A stretch of DNA of 64,000 bases from Synechococcaceae cyanobacterium. Lineage in GTDB: Bacteria > Cyanobacteriota > Cyanobacteriia > PCC-6307 > Cyanobiaceae. Positions within the stretch are counted from its first letter, which is position 1; every line of letters starts with the position of its first letter. This document shows positions 45,749-56,257 of the stretch, one piece after another. Location: the NCBI GenBank assembly GCA_947378425.1, contig CANCJV010000001.1, forward strand, positions 62,001 to 126,000, written 5' to 3'. The notes beneath the pieces were generated by a model. That model ran no database searches. It was not told where the DNA came from and was given only the letters and a program-made list of their open reading frames with translations. The translations under genes were made by a program, and so were the position numbers.

Positions 45749-46841
45749 GGCTTTCAACGGCTCGGATCAGTCTCAGTGTGGTCCGATCCCAGACCAGTTG
45801 CCAGCGATCCGCCAGGTTGAGCAGGCCAGGGCCCCGCTCGGGGGCTAGCCGGGCAAGCAGGATCTCAAGGGGCTGACTCTCGAGGCAGCGGCCCGTGTGC
45901 CCCGCCAGCCAGTGCTGCAGCAGCCGTCCTTGTCCCGCCGCCGACAGCGCCAGCAGGCCTGGTCGCACCAGCGTCAGCCCAACTGGATCGCTGGCGTCGC
46001 GGAGGGCGACCAGGGCCAGATCCAGCACCTCACGCTGCTGTTCCAGTTCCGCCGCCAACCGTTCCGCCTGGGCGCTGATGCGCAGGCTGGCCCCTGGATG
46101 CAGGGCTTCCAACACCGGCAGCACCGCCGTGCGCACCCGGTTGCGGCTGAGCCGTTCGTCGTCATTGCTGGGGTCCTGCCAGATCGGCAGCCCCTGTTGC
46201 CGGCAGATTTGCGCCGTATCAGCCCGGGAAAAGAGCAACAGCGGCCGCACCAGCAGCAAGCTGGGCTCGCTTTGCGGCTCGTCAGTCTGTCGCTGGCCGG
46301 CGGGGCAGGACAGCGGGCGGCTGGCCCTGAGGCTGGCGAGGCCGCGCCGATGGCTGCCGCGGGCCAGATTCAGCAGCACGGTTTCGGCCCGGTCGCTGGC
46401 GGTGTGGGCGGTGAGCACCCGGCGGCAGCCTTGCCGCAGCGCCTCCCGCGCCAGGCATTCGTAGCGCCACTGGCGGCCGATCGCTTCGCGATTGCCAGTG
46501 CCCTCGGCGGCACCGTCGCTGACCGGGGCCCGCTCGCCCTGCAGGGCCAGGCCCTGGGCCTGGGCCCAGCTCGCCAGCTCCTGAGCCTGGCGGCTGCCCT
46601 CGGCCCGCCAGCCGTGGTCGCCGTGCCACAGCCGCAGCGTCCAGTCATGCAGCGGTTGCAGATCCCGCAGCAGGCCCAGCATCGCCATCGAGTCCTGGCC
46701 GCCCGAAATCGCCAGCAGCAGGGAAGCACCCTGGGGCAGCAGCTGGGGATGGCGCCGCAGATGGCGATGCAGCCGGTGATGCTCGGCGCTCCAGCGGGCC
46801 GGCTCCCTGCTGGCTTCGGATGGGAGAATCGGCTCAGCCAT
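45741..46841 (-). CDS. tilS: tRNA(Ile)-lysidine synthase TilS
   Basis: 366 residues. TilS puts lysidine on C34 of tRNA-Ile(CAU) so it reads AUA. The ATP-pyrophosphatase PP-loop is LLAISGGQDSMAMLGLL. Other family marks are WHGDHGWRAEGSRQAQEL, NREAIGRQWRYECL, LTAHTASDRAETVLLNLARG and IWQDPSNDDERLSRNRVR. The C-terminal domain seems short, as in other picocyanobacteria. Divergent from ycf23, with ATGs 14 bp apart. Overlaps the following hypothetical gene by 8 bp. Confidence 0.94.
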   Translation of the reverse strand: MAEPILPSEASREPARWSAEHHRLHRHLRRHPQLLPQGASLLLAISGGQDSMAMLGLLRDLQPLHDWTLRLWHGDHGWRAEGSRQAQELASWAQAQGLALQGERAPVSDGAAEGTGNREAIGRQWRYECLAREALRQGCRRVLTAHTASDRAETVLLNLARGSHRRGLASLRASRPLSCPAGQRQTDEPQSEPSLLLVRPLLLFSRADTAQICRQQGLPIWQDPSNDDERLSRNRVRTAVLPVLEALHPGASLRISAQAERLAAELEQQREVLDLALVALRDASDPVGLTLVRPGLLALSAAGQGRLLQHWLAGHTGRCLESQPLEILLARLAPERGPGLLNLADRWQLVWDRTTLRLIRAVESHG

Positions 46842-46855
46842 TCCGCTCGCCGTCG

Positions 46856-47638
46856 ATGACGCGTCTTTCCAGCCTGCCCTCCCCCCTGGCCCGCGCCATC
46901 GAGGAACGCCGCCTGCTCAAGGTCATCGCTGGCCTGACCAATCATGACGGCCCCTCCGTGCTGGCCATCGCCCGCGCCGCCGCCGCCGGTGGCGCCGATC
47001 TGGTCGACATCGCCTGTGATCCAGAGCTGGTGCGCCAGGTGGCCAAGGCGGCTCCCGGTCTGCCGATCTGCGTCTCCGCTGTCGATCCCGAGCTGTTTCC
47101 GGCTGCCGTCGCCGCCGGCGCCCATCTGGTGGAGATCGGCAACTTCGATGCCTTCTATGCCCAGGGCCGCATCTTCGAGGCCGCCGAGGTGCTGGCGCTC
47201 ACCCGCCGCACCCGGGAGCTGTTGCCCCAGGTGGTGCTTTCGGTGACCGTGCCCCACGTGTTGCCTCTCGATCAGCAGGAACAGCTGGCGCTGGATCTGG
47301 TGGCGGCTGGCGCCGATCTGATCCAGACCGAGGGCGGTACCAGTGCCCGTCCCTTCAGCGCCGGGGTGCTCGGCCTGATCGAGAAGGCCGCCCCCACCCT
47401 GGCCGCAGCCCATGCCATCAGCCGTGCTCTTGCCGCCGCCGAGCTGGCTTGCCCGGTGCTGTGCGCCTCCGGTCTCTCCAGCGCCACCGTGCCCCTGGCC
47501 CTGGCGGCCGGAGCCGCCGGCGTCGGCGTCGGCACGGCCGTGAACCGGCTCAGCGATGAACTGGCGATGGTGGCCGTGGTGCGTGGCCTGCGGGAAGCGA
47601 TCACCCCGGTGGCCGGCACCGTCGTCCGCCGCGCCTGA
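46856..47638 (+). CDS. ycf23: Ycf23/DUF561 family TIM-barrel protein
   Basis: 260 residues from ATG 46856; the upstream ATG 46820 lies inside tilS on the other strand. The text EERRLLKVIAGLTNHDGPSV, GGADLVDIACDPELVR, PICVSAVDPELFPAAV, GAHLVEIGNFDAFYAQGRIF and DLIQTEGGTSARPFSAGVLG is that of Ycf23, a TIM-barrel protein conserved in cyanobacteria and some red-algal plastids. It has glycine-rich phosphate-binding loops near the C-terminus (CASGLSSATVPLALAAGAAG, VGVGTAVN), so it probably binds a phosphorylated substrate. Its reaction is unknown. Confidence 0.85.
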   Translation: MTRLSSLPSPLARAIEERRLLKVIAGLTNHDGPSVLAIARAAAAGGADLVDIACDPELVRQVAKAAPGLPICVSAVDPELFPAAVAAGAHLVEIGNFDAFYAQGRIFEAAEVLALTRRTRELLPQVVLSVTVPHVLPLDQQEQLALDLVAAGADLIQTEGGTSARPFSAGVLGLIEKAAPTLAAAHAISRALAAAELACPVLCASGLSSATVPLALAAGAAGVGVGTAVNRLSDELAMVAVVRGLREAITPVAGTVVRRA

Positions 47639-47808
47639 GCGGCGCGGAGTCAACCCACAGGCGCCCTGGTTGCCTCGTTCGCTGATGGTCTGGTTCGCTG
47701 AGGGCCTTTGGGTCGCGTGCTGAGGCTGGTCACTCCCGAATGCGACAGGTCGTTGAACGTCGGGCTTGCCCTGCCTAGGTTGCTGATCTGAATCCTCACG
47801 GCCAAACC

Positions 47809-48237
47809 ATGGGAGCGCTCATCTGGCTGCTGCAATGGCCCATCCGGGCTCTGATCCTGCTTCTCGTTGCGAGGTTGCCCCTGGGGGTGGAGATGGCCAG
47901 CTTCCCGATCGCCCTGCTGTCAGCGGTTGTGATCGGACTGCTGGGCACGCTGCTGGTCTGGCCGCTCAAGCTTCTGCTGGCGCCGCTCTGGGCAATCACG
48001 TCCCTTGGCGGCCTGATCGGGCCGATCTCGTTCCTGTTCAACTGGCTGATCACGATCATCCTGTTCGGTCTGGCGGCCTGGCTCATCCAGGGCTTCCAGC
48101 TCAAGAACGGACTGGTGAGCGCCGCCCTGGGCGCCCTGGTTTATAGCGTGCTCAGCTATTTCATCCTCAAGGTGCTGGGCCTGGAAGTGCCCCTCACCAG
48201 GGCAGTGGCCCAGATGCTCTCCGGGTCCGTCGCCTGA
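47809..48237 (+). CDS. Four-TM holin-family (phage holin superfamily IV-like) membrane protein
   Basis: 142 residues with four predicted membrane segments: IRALILLLVARLPLG, IALLSAVVIGLLGTLLVW, FNWLITIILFGLAAWLI and ALGALVYSVLSYFILKVLGL. The short polar turns and overall size match the chromosomal family named after mycobacteriophage holins. These are mostly not phage genes, and no phage neighbours are present here. The function in cyanobacteria is unknown. uvrB starts about 200 bp downstream on the same strand. Confidence 0.75.
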   Translation: MGALIWLLQWPIRALILLLVARLPLGVEMASFPIALLSAVVIGLLGTLLVWPLKLLLAPLWAITSLGGLIGPISFLFNWLITIILFGLAAWLIQGFQLKNGLVSAALGALVYSVLSYFILKVLGLEVPLTRAVAQMLSGSVA

Positions 48238-48440
48238 TGGGCTGATTCGCCTGATCGGCTCCCGGCGTTCCCAATCCCCCTGTCGGCCCTGCATCGGGCT
48301 GGCAGGGGTTTTGTTTCGGCTCGGCCTGGCCCGTGGTCGCCGCCGGCCTGCGGGTTCGAGTTGCCCAGGGGCAGCGGCAAGGGCGGTCTGGCGGTTCTCC
48401 TCCGCCTCGCAATCCGGGCCTGCGGCCCCAGAATGGGCGG

Positions 48441-50444
48441 ATGCTTTTTCAGCTCCACGCCCCCTACGAACCCAAGGGAGATCAGCCCACCGCCATCGAG
48501 ACCCTGGTGGCTGGGGTCGATGCAGGCGATCCCTATCAGACCCTGCTCGGCGCCACCGGCACCGGCAAGACCTTCTCGATTGCCAATGTGATCGCCCGCA
48601 CCGGTCGGCCGACCCTGGTGCTGGCCCATAACAAGACCCTGGCGGCCCAGCTGTGCAATGAGCTGCGTGAGTTTTTCCCGAATAACGCGGTTGAATATTT
48701 CATCTCCTATTACGACTATTACCAGCCAGAGGCCTATGTGCCGGTCTCTGATACTTATATCGCCAAGACAGCTTCGATCAATGAAGAGATCGACATGCTG
48801 CGGCACTCGGCCACCCGCTCTCTGTTCGAGCGGCGCGATGTGATTGTGGTGGCCTCGATCAGCTGCATCTACGGCCTGGGTATCCCTTCGGAATATCTCA
48901 AGGCGGCGGTCAAGTTTCAGGTCGGCGAAAGTCTCGATCTGCGTGGTTCCCTGCGGGAGCTGGTGAACAACCAGTACTCCCGCAATGATGTCGAGATCTC
49001 CCGGGGTCGCTTCAGGGTGCGGGGGGATGTGCTCGAAATCGGGCCGGCCTATGAAGATCGGCTGGTGCGAATTGAGTTGTTCGGTGATGAAGTGGAGGCG
49101 ATCCGCTATGTGGATCCCACCACGGGCGAGATTCTGCAGAGCCTTGAGTCGATCAACATTTATCCGGCCAAGCACTTCGTCACGCCGAAGGAGCGTCTGC
49201 AGGGGGCGATCAAGGAGATCCGGGGAGAATTGCGCGAACGGCTCGATGTGCTCAACCTCCAGGGCAGGCTGCTCGAGGCCCAGCGGCTGGAGCAGCGCAC
49301 CACCTATGACCTGGAGATGCTGGAGCAGGTGGGTTACTGCAACGGCGTCGAGAACTATGCACGTCATCTGGCCGGGCGCGAGGCGGGAACGCCGCCCGAA
49401 TGCCTGATCGATTACTTCCCCGATGACTGGCTGTTGGTGATCGATGAGAGCCATGTCACCTGCTCCCAGTTGCAGGCGATGTACAACGGCGACCAGAGCC
49501 GCAAGCAGGTGCTGATCGAGCACGGTTTCCGTCTGCCCAGTGCTGCTGACAACCGGCCGCTCAAGGGGGAGGAGTTCTGGCAGAAAGCCAAGCAGACGAT
49601 CTTTGTCAGCGCTACCCCCGGATCCTGGGAATTGGCCCAGAGCGAGGGACACGTGGCCGAGCAGGTGATCCGCCCCACCGGGGTGCTGGATCCGATCGTG
49701 GAGGTGCGGCCCAGCGATGGCCAGGTGGTCGATCTGCTCGGTGAGATCCGGCTGCGGGCGGATCGCCAGGAGCGGGTGCTGGTGACCACCCTGACCAAGC
49801 GCATGGCCGAAGACCTCAGCGATTATCTGGCCGAGAATGGCGTGAAGGTTCGCTATCTGCACTCCGAGATCCATTCGATCGAACGCATCGAGATCCTTCA
49901 GGATCTCCGCAATGGCGAATACGACGTGCTGGTTGGTGTCAACCTGCTGCGCGAAGGACTGGATCTGCCGGAGGTCTCCCTGGTGGCCATTCTGGATGCG
50001 GACAAGGAGGGCTTCCTGCGGGCTGAGCGCTCCCTGATTCAGACCATCGGTCGAGCCGCCCGCCATGTGGATGGCAAGGCCCTGCTCTATGCCGACAATC
50101 TCACCGATTCGATGGCCAGGGCCATTTCCGAAACCGAGCGGCGCCGTGCCATTCAGCACGCCTACAACCTGCGCCATGGCATCACGCCGTCCCCCGCCGG
50201 CAAGCGTGCCGGCAATTCAATCCTCACCTTCTTGGAGACATCGCGGCGGCTCAATGATGATCAGCTGGATCAGGCCGTTGAGCAGGCTGAGCACAATGAA
50301 GTGTCGCTCGATGCCCTGCCGGAGCTGATCAGCCAGCTGGAGGACAAGATGAAGAGCGCCGCCAAGAATCTCGAGTTCGAGGAGGCGGCCAACCTGCGCG
50401 ATCGCATCAAGAATCTGCGCCAAAAGTTGGTGGGCAGGGCCTGA
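48441..50444 (+). CDS. uvrB: UvrB, nucleotide excision repair damage-verification subunit
   Basis: 667 residues from ATG 48441. UvrB verifies damage and recruits UvrC. Motifs in order: Walker [17 protein letters not shown], the beta-hairpin region [87 protein letters not shown] and [12 protein letters not shown]. The C-terminal UVR motif ([20 protein letters not shown]) is present. Full length, no anomalies. Confidence 0.97.
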   Translation: MLFQLHAPYEPKGDQPTAIETLVAGVDAGDPYQTLLGATGTGKTFSIANVIARTGRPTLVLAHNKTLAAQLCNELREFFPNNAVEYFISYYDYYQPEAYVPVSDTYIAKTASINEEIDMLRHSATRSLFERRDVIVVASISCIYGLGIPSEYLKAAVKFQVGESLDLRGSLRELVNNQYSRNDVEISRGRFRVRGDVLEIGPAYEDRLVRIELFGDEVEAIRYVDPTTGEILQSLESINIYPAKHFVTPKERLQGAIKEIRGELRERLDVLNLQGRLLEAQRLEQRTTYDLEMLEQVGYCNGVENYARHLAGREAGTPPECLIDYFPDDWLLVIDESHVTCSQLQAMYNGDQSRKQVLIEHGFRLPSAADNRPLKGEEFWQKAKQTIFVSATPGSWELAQSEGHVAEQVIRPTGVLDPIVEVRPSDGQVVDLLGEIRLRADRQERVLVTTLTKRMAEDLSDYLAENGVKVRYLHSEIHSIERIEILQDLRNGEYDVLVGVNLLREGLDLPEVSLVAILDADKEGFLRAERSLIQTIGRAARHVDGKALLYADNLTDSMARAISETERRRAIQHAYNLRHGITPSPAGKRAGNSILTFLETSRRLNDDQLDQAVEQAEHNEVSLDALPELISQLEDKMKSAAKNLEFEEAANLRDRIKNLRQKLVGRA

Positions 50445-50891
50445 CGCTGTCCGTCGGGGAGTGGCCCGAGGGTTGGCTGCAGGCGGTTCAGCCTGTTGTG
50501 GACCACCTGTTGGCCACATTCAAGTTGTCCCAGTTCAAGCCCTCCCGCCATCCTGAGATCAGCTCTGACCAGAGGCCAGCCAGCAGCTTGCTGATGTCGT
50601 GCAGCTCCCTGTGGCCTTGCGTCGAGATTTCCAGTCTTGTCAGCTGGGAGGGTGGTGCGCAGCGTTGCTGGCGCCAGCTCATCCAGGCCGCAGCCTCGTG
50701 GATCCAGGGGGTCGAGCTCAAGTTGTCAGGAAGGTTTCGGCAGATGCTCGGCTCCAGCGGCCGCAGCAGGGCTCTGCGGATAGTTCAAGCCTGTTGATGG
50801 CCAAGGCTGCGATCCCTGGGCCGGCCATCAATGGCTGCGCCCATCACTGTCGAATTGGATTGAGCCTGATCGGGATGGCAAATCCCTGGGT
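50445..50891. other. Convergent intergenic stretch with a small hairpin
   Basis: About 450 bp between uvrB and the putative glycosyltransferase. TTGATGGCC (50794-50802) and GGCCATCAA (50823-50831) can form a 9-bp hairpin with a 20-nt loop. No gene-like frame was recognised. Confidence 0.4.
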
Positions 50892-51845
50892 TCATGGGCC
50901 CAGGAACTGAATGCGCCTGGCTTTGGCCTCAGGCTGCTGGGATGGCTCCGGGCCGCCGTGGACCCTGGTCTGCCACAGGTCTCGAAAGACGGGATGGCCA
51001 TGTTCCACCGCCAGAAAGCGCCACTGCGGCAGCGCTGGTTTCAGTACCGGAAAATGGCCCAGCACCGTCAGGGTGGCCGCTGTTTCCATCGGTCCGATGA
51101 AGCCCTGGTTCGGCAGCTCCAGTCCTTTGAGTTGTTGGACCTGAGCACGACTGAGGCAGAAGCTGCCGGAGTGGGGATTGGCGGCCACGTCAAAATGAAC
51201 TGCCGGGCCGGCGCGCCAGTGACCCTGCAGCGCGTTGCGGCGAGGGGTCGTGAACCGGCCGATGAAGTCAGGCCGCAGTGGGCCGTCCACCAGCAGCACC
51301 CCCACGCCGTCACGATCCAAGCGTTCATAGCGATGGGGCATCAGCACCATCCGGTGCTCAGCCAGCTCCTGAAACCAGGCCATCTTGTCGAGATAGTGAC
51401 GGTCGCTGATCACCAGGTCGTCCTCGAGATAGAGGTTGAGATCCGCCGGTTGCGGGTGATGAATCAGCAGGTCGCGGGCGGCCAGGGCCAGCTGGCGCGG
51501 ATCGGCCAGGTCGAGGTGGTGGCGGTGGATCTGCCCGTTGAAATGGTCCAACACCTCATCGAGCTGGTGGCGGCCATCGCTGCAGACATGGATCTCCAGC
51601 CGCACGCTCCCGACCGTGTCGGCGTCCGCCAGGCCGTGGAAATGGTCGATGGTGCTGCGGGCGATTCCCAGCTGCGCCTGCTCGCGGCTGCGCTGCAGAT
51701 CCAGCAGCGCCGCCAGGCAGCGGCCCAGGGCGAGGCAGCGGGCCAGTCGGCTCCCTGGCCTCTGGGAGCCGTATCTGCGGTGATCGACGGCTTCCCGGAA
51801 GTGATGGGGAATGCAGACGCGGACGTGGCGTTCCGTGGCGACCAT
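50892..51845 (-). CDS. Putative glycosyltransferase-like protein (GT-A fold suspected)
   Basis: 317 residues from ATG 51845. The N-terminus (HVRVCIPHHFREA) reads as the first beta-strand of a glycosyltransferase. Further on, ADLNLYLEDDLVISDRHYLD has an EDD in the place of a DxD metal site, followed by MVLMPHRYERLDRDGVGVLL, PHSGSFCLSRAQVQQL and GPMETAATLTVLGHFPVLKP. The order resembles hypothetical GT proteins seen next to polysaccharide genes. The sugar and acceptor are unknown, and a non-enzymatic role is possible. Confidence 0.5.
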   Translation of the reverse strand: MVATERHVRVCIPHHFREAVDHRRYGSQRPGSRLARCLALGRCLAALLDLQRSREQAQLGIARSTIDHFHGLADADTVGSVRLEIHVCSDGRHQLDEVLDHFNGQIHRHHLDLADPRQLALAARDLLIHHPQPADLNLYLEDDLVISDRHYLDKMAWFQELAEHRMVLMPHRYERLDRDGVGVLLVDGPLRPDFIGRFTTPRRNALQGHWRAGPAVHFDVAANPHSGSFCLSRAQVQQLKGLELPNQGFIGPMETAATLTVLGHFPVLKPALPQWRFLAVEHGHPVFRDLWQTRVHGGPEPSQQPEAKARRIQFLGP

Positions 51846-51956
51846 CCGCAGAAACCTCCGAAGGGCCCGATCAACGGCAAGGCCCTGATCCTGGACGGTC
51901 GCAGGGACAGCGCTCTGATGGTTCCCTGAGCTGTCGGAGGCTGTTGGTCAGAGCTT

Positions 51957-53774
51957 TCAGGGACCTGGCGCCTCCGTGCCCTCGGCCCGGTGCTCCAGCA
52001 CGCCGCCCAGGGCGAAGGCCGCATGCACGGCCTGCAGCGCCCGTACGCCATCGCACTCCGGCACCACGCAGCTGGTGCGGATCTCACTGGTGGCGATCAG
52101 TTCAATGTTGATGCCGGCCTCAGCGATGGCGCGGAACATGCGGGCGGCAGTGCCTGGACGGCAGGGCATCCCCGCACCGACGGCGCTGACCCGGGCGATG
52201 GCGGAACCCTCCTCCACGCAGGCCTCGGGCCACTGCAGCAGCAGCGGCGCCAGAGCCTCCTCGGCGCGCCGCAGATCGTCCCGTTTGAGCACGAAGCTCA
52301 TGTCGCGGCTCAGCTGTTGCCCCATCGTGTGGGTGCGCTCGGACTGGACGATCGCATCGACGCTGATCGTGGCCTCCGCCAGGGTGCGGCAGACCGCCGC
52401 CGCACTGCCGGGCTGGTCCGGCACGTGCCGCACCGTGACCTGAATCTGGTCGCGATCGAGGGCGACGCCGCGCACGGCTGGATCGGCCAGCTGGCAGCCC
52501 AGTGGCTGGTGACGCACCTGCCGTTCCTGCAGCTCAAAGGCCTCGGCCGTGGCCCGCAGGGCCTTGGATCCCTCACGGCCGGCCACCACACAGCTCACCT
52601 TCACCTCGCTGGTGGCGATCAGGCGCAGGTTGATGCCCAGGCGGGCCAGGGTGTCGAACAGGCGCGCGGCGACGCCGGGGCGCCCGAGGATGCCGGCGCC
52701 GGAAATGCTGATTTTGGCCATGTCCGCCTCACCGCTCAACACGGCAGCCTCGGCGCCCATGGCGGCCAGCACCTGGCGGCAGACCCCGCTCGCCCGCTCC
52801 AGATCGGCTTCGGCCAGGGTGAAGGCGATGTCGTTGCTGCCCCCGTCCTGGCTGGCCTGCACGATCAGGTCCACATTCAGTTCAGCGGCGCCGAGGGCCT
52901 CGAACAACTGGGCCGCCACGCCGGGCCGATCAGGCACGTCCGTGAGGGCCAGCACCGCCTGGTGCAGCTCGAGTTCGGCGCCATCCACCGGTTTGCCCAG
53001 TTCCAGGCCCTCGGGCCCGCAGGCCCTGGGATGGCCACTGGTGAGCCGGGTGCCGGGGGCATCGCTCCAGCTGGAGCGCACCACCAGGGGCACGCCGTAG
53101 TTGCGGGCGATCTCCACGGCCCGCGGATGCAGCACCGCCGCCCCCAGGCTGGCCAGCTCCAGCATTTCATCGCAGCTCACCGACTCCATCAGCTGGGCAT
53201 CACTCACCTTGCGCGGATCGGTGGTGAGCACGCCGGGCACATCGGTGAAGATCTCACAGGCTTCGGCTCCCAGGGCTGCGGCCAGGGCCACGGCCGAGGT
53301 GTCGGAGCCGCCCCGGCCCAGGGTGGTGATCTCGGGGGTGCCGCAGGCGCCGCTGCTGGTGCCCTGGAAGCCGGCCACCACCACCACCTGGCCGTCCTCG
53401 AGCAGACGCCGCAGCCGTTCGGTGCGCACCTCGAGGATGCGGGCCCGGCCATGGGCCGATTCGGTGATGATGCCGGCCTGGGTGCCTGTCATCGACACGG
53501 CCGGTACGCCCAGTTCCTGCAGGGCCATGGACAGCAGGGCGATGGACACCTGCTCGCCGGTGGCCAGCAGCATGTCCATCTCCCGCTGATGGGGCTGGGC
53601 GCTGATCGCGCGCGCCAGAGCGGTGAGCTCATCGGTCGTGTGGCCCATGGCCGAGACCACGATCACCAGCTCATGGCCCTGCTGGCGGCAGGCGGCGATG
53701 CGCCGGGCCACGGCCTGGATGCGTTCCACATCCGCCAGCGAGGTGCCGCCGAATTTCTGAACCAGCAGGCCCAT
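51957..53774 (-). CDS. lysC: Aspartate kinase
   Basis: 605 residues. LysC phosphorylates aspartate, the committed step to lysine, threonine, methionine and isoleucine. The kinase domain begins [15 protein letters not shown] and has [38 protein letters not shown] and [20 protein letters not shown]. The C-terminal half holds four ACT segments, seen as repeated domains with [56 protein letters not shown] and [13 protein letters not shown]. Four ACT units are a cyanobacterial form with strong feedback control by lysine and/or threonine. asd and dapA, the next steps, are at 40-42 kb. Confidence 0.96.
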   Translation of the reverse strand: MGLLVQKFGGTSLADVERIQAVARRIAACRQQGHELVIVVSAMGHTTDELTALARAISAQPHQREMDMLLATGEQVSIALLSMALQELGVPAVSMTGTQAGIITESAHGRARILEVRTERLRRLLEDGQVVVVAGFQGTSSGACGTPEITTLGRGGSDTSAVALAAALGAEACEIFTDVPGVLTTDPRKVSDAQLMESVSCDEMLELASLGAAVLHPRAVEIARNYGVPLVVRSSWSDAPGTRLTSGHPRACGPEGLELGKPVDGAELELHQAVLALTDVPDRPGVAAQLFEALGAAELNVDLIVQASQDGGSNDIAFTLAEADLERASGVCRQVLAAMGAEAAVLSGEADMAKISISGAGILGRPGVAARLFDTLARLGINLRLIATSEVKVSCVVAGREGSKALRATAEAFELQERQVRHQPLGCQLADPAVRGVALDRDQIQVTVRHVPDQPGSAAAVCRTLAEATISVDAIVQSERTHTMGQQLSRDMSFVLKRDDLRRAEEALAPLLLQWPEACVEEGSAIARVSAVGAGMPCRPGTAARMFRAIAEAGINIELIATSEIRTSCVVPECDGVRALQAVHAAFALGGVLEHRAEGTEAPGP

Positions 53775-53803
53775 CCCCGTTGCTGTTGCGGTGTTGGCTC
53801 TGA

Positions 53804-54814
53804 TTATCGGGGCCGGCCCCCCGGCGCACCTCCGGGTCGAGGGGCGGCCAGTAGAAAGCCATCGCGGAAGGCTTCGCCTGGATCGCTGCCCCGCTTGAGC
53901 GCCATTTCCACCTCCAGCAATCGGCTCAGCAAGGCCAGGAGCTGGCTCGGGGCCTTGCCGCGGATCTGTTTGCGCATCACATAGATGCGTTTGGGGTTGC
54001 CGATGCCGGCCGCCTTGGCGATCACCGCCACGTCCTGTTCACCGGTCTTTTCCAGCAGGGCCACCCAGAGCCAGCCGCGGATCTGACTGCTGAGCGAGGC
54101 CACGATCCTCAGGGCCGGTTCGTTGGCCGCCAGCAGGGCATCGGCCAGGGCGATGGCCTCGGCCGGCTGGCCCGCCAGCAGGGCATCGCCGACGGCGAGG
54201 CTGCTGGTGCTGCGGCCCCCCACCAGGGCTTCCACCGACTGGAGATCGATGGCGGCGGCTGGGTCGCGCCCCTGCTGGTACAGGCTCAGCTTTTCCAGTT
54301 CGCTTTCCAGGCGGGTGCTGTCGCTGCCGATGATCTCGGCCAGGGCCTCGGCGGCGGCGGCTTCCAGCTTCAGGCCGAGGTCGCGGGCGGTGCGCAGCAC
54401 CAGCTCCACCTGGCCGCCCCCATCCCAGATGGCTGGCAGCTGGAAGCTGTGCTCCTGGGCCACTTTCTTCAGGGCCTTGGTGGTGCGCAGCCGGGCATCG
54501 GGTTTGCCGGAGCTGACCAGCAGCAGATGGCAGCTTTCGCTCACCAGCTCCAGGCTGGCCTCCAGTTGTTCGGCCAGCTCGGCCGGGCACTGGTTGCAGA
54601 AGGGGCTGCGCTGCACCACCACCACCCGGGCGCCGCTACCGAAGGGTGGGGTGCGGGCCTCCTCAAGGGCCCGGGCCGCCTGGCTGATGTCGTTGCCATC
54701 GAGGCGGCTGAGGTTGATGGCCGCCCAGGCCGGCTCCACCAGCTTGCTCACCAGGGCCTCCACCGCCCGATGGCGGGCGGCCTCGTCATCGCCCCAGTAG
54801 AGATGGATGGGCAT
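53804..54814 (-). CDS. holA: DNA polymerase III delta subunit
   Basis: 336 residues. The delta subunit opens the sliding clamp within the clamp loader. The N-terminal part [40 protein letters not shown] and [20 protein letters not shown] match HolA. Then [20 protein letters not shown] and the C-terminal helices with [20 protein letters not shown] and [16 protein letters not shown]. No Walker A, as expected for delta. Directly follows lysC start by 29 bp upstream on the same strand, a holA-lysC order conserved in picocyanobacteria. Confidence 0.92.
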   Translation of the reverse strand: MPIHLYWGDDEAARHRAVEALVSKLVEPAWAAINLSRLDGNDISQAARALEEARTPPFGSGARVVVVQRSPFCNQCPAELAEQLEASLELVSESCHLLLVSSGKPDARLRTTKALKKVAQEHSFQLPAIWDGGGQVELVLRTARDLGLKLEAAAAEALAEIIGSDSTRLESELEKLSLYQQGRDPAAAIDLQSVEALVGGRSTSSLAVGDALLAGQPAEAIALADALLAANEPALRIVASLSSQIRGWLWVALLEKTGEQDVAVIAKAAGIGNPKRIYVMRKQIRGKAPSQLLALLSRLLEVEMALKRGSDPGEAFRDGFLLAAPRPGGAPGGRPR

Positions 54815-55504
54815 CAGGGATGGCTCTGAGGCTGGAGGGGGGATGCGGCAGGCATGGCTTGCCGGGTTGGCCAGGCAGGACGGGGGCCTGGCTGGTGGGG
54901 CCCACGACCTGGAACCGGATCAAGTCTTGCGTCACGGGTGCCGTATGGGGCTGTTGGCTGCAAGCCCGGCTTCGATGCGGAATCGTTGGACGATCGCGCT
55001 GGGTTGCTGCCTGGCCTACCCGATCGGCTGATCTGGGAGTGGGCCGCGGACGTCGGGATCCCGGGTGGCTGGGGATGGTTCTGGGGTGGGTTCATCGAAG
55101 GCCTGCGGCTCCGGTCTGGGTGGCAGAGGCCCCTGCAAGCTCCACCCCATCGTCGCGTTCCCGGAGGCCCTGAACGCTTCAAGGGCTTGCTCCAGTCGGG
55201 GCTTGGAACTGGCTGCGAGTCCGAACGGACGCTGGCCAGACGTGATGCCTCCGCTGCTGGGCGGGCTGGCGCCAGGGGCAGCCGCGTGGCTCGATCGTCA
55301 GCAGCTCCGGGTCGCGGGGCCAGTTCCATCGGCTGACGTGGCGATCGAGGCCGCGATGTCCGTGCCGCTGCAGCCCCGGGCCGTGGCGTTCCTGCCGTCG
55401 GAACGGTGGGACGCTCTGTTGAAGCCGGGCTTCATCGTCGTCAAGCCGCTGCCCCAGAGCCGGCTGCTCCATAGGTTGGGCCCGCTGCAACCGCCGCTCC
55501 AACC
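54815..55504. other. Divergent stretch upstream of cbiC with an unassigned frame
   Basis: About 690 bp between holA and cbiC. A plus-strand frame from ATG 55245 to 55517 (91 codons; ADVAIEAAMSVPLQPRAVAF, ERWDALLKPGFIVVKPLPQS) has better composition than its neighbours and overlaps the cbiC 5' end, but I do not recognise it. Nothing else was identified. Confidence 0.35.
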
Positions 55505-56137
55505 CTGGACCATCTGATCTTCACAGAGAGCCTCCGTCGGATTCACGGCTGGTTGGAGCCCACAGGCGTGCTGGAAGGCCTGACACCGCTGGAGCGGCAG
55601 GTGGTGGAGCGCCTGGTGCACAGCAGCGGTGACCTCACCCTGGCGTCTGCGGTGCGCTTCTCTGCCGGAGCCTGTGATCTGGGGCTGGATGCCCTGCTGG
55701 CCGGGGTGCCGATCCTGGCTGACACGGCCATGGCGGCGGCGGCCGTGGCCCCGATGGCCCAGCGAACCCTCGGGGTGGGCGTGTTCTCGGTGCTCGATTG
55801 GGCCCCCGCCACGGCTCCTGAGGGCGGCACCCGGGCGGCGGCGGGTCTGGATCTTGCCCTGGAGGCCCACCCCGGTGCCGTGGTGCTGATCGGCAGCGCC
55901 CCCACGGCTCTGGTGCGGCTACTGGAGCGAGTGGCTGCCGGCTCGCCCCGGCCGGCCCTGGTGGTGGGGATGCCGGTGGGTTTCGTGGGTGTGATGGAGA
56001 GCAAGGCGTTGCTGGCGGCCAGTGATCTGCCCCAGATCCGCCTGGAGGGGAGCCGCGGCGGTGCCGGCCTGGTGGCGGCCAGTGTCAATGCCCTGCTGCG
56101 GCGGGCCTGGCTGGATCGCCAGGGACAGGGCGGCTGA
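55505..56137 (+). CDS. cbiC: Precorrin-8X/cobalt-precorrin-8 methylmutase CbiC (start anomalous)
   Basis: CbiC moves a methyl group from C-11 to C-12, giving hydrogenobyrinate or cobyrinate, in B12 synthesis. The catalytic His is in RLVHSSGDLTLA. Further marks are SAGACDLGLDALLAGVPILA, DTAMAAAAVAPMAQRTLG, VGMPVGFVGVMESKALL and SRGGAGLVAASVNALLRRA. The conserved N-terminus LDHLIFTESLRRIHGWLEPT lies upstream of the first ordinary start (TTG 55553), and the same frame meets a TAG at 55472 with no ATG, GTG or TTG between. CTG 55505 is used here as a guess. A frameshift or non-standard start is likely. Confidence 0.85.
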   Translation: MDHLIFTESLRRIHGWLEPTGVLEGLTPLERQVVERLVHSSGDLTLASAVRFSAGACDLGLDALLAGVPILADTAMAAAAVAPMAQRTLGVGVFSVLDWAPATAPEGGTRAAAGLDLALEAHPGAVVLIGSAPTALVRLLERVAAGSPRPALVVGMPVGFVGVMESKALLAASDLPQIRLEGSRGGAGLVAASVNALLRRAWLDRQGQGG

Positions 56138-56257
56138 TCCGGCCAGGTCCCAAGGGTTCGCTGAACAACCTGCACCGGGCCCCCTCGACAGGTTCGTTTC
56201 CCGCTGGCACTCAGATGTTCACGGCGTTCTTGCTCAGCCGAAACAACGGGATGCCGA

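Noticed and set aside
47809-48237. Holin-like protein as evidence of a prophage
   Set aside because: No other phage genes nearby; this holin-named family is common on bacterial chromosomes.
48156-50177. Minus-strand frame of 673 codons opposite uvrB
   Set aside because: Composition typical of antisense to a conserved gene, no domain.
51990-53984. Plus-strand frame of 664 codons opposite lysC
   Set aside because: Antisense artefact; lysC motifs are complete on the minus strand.
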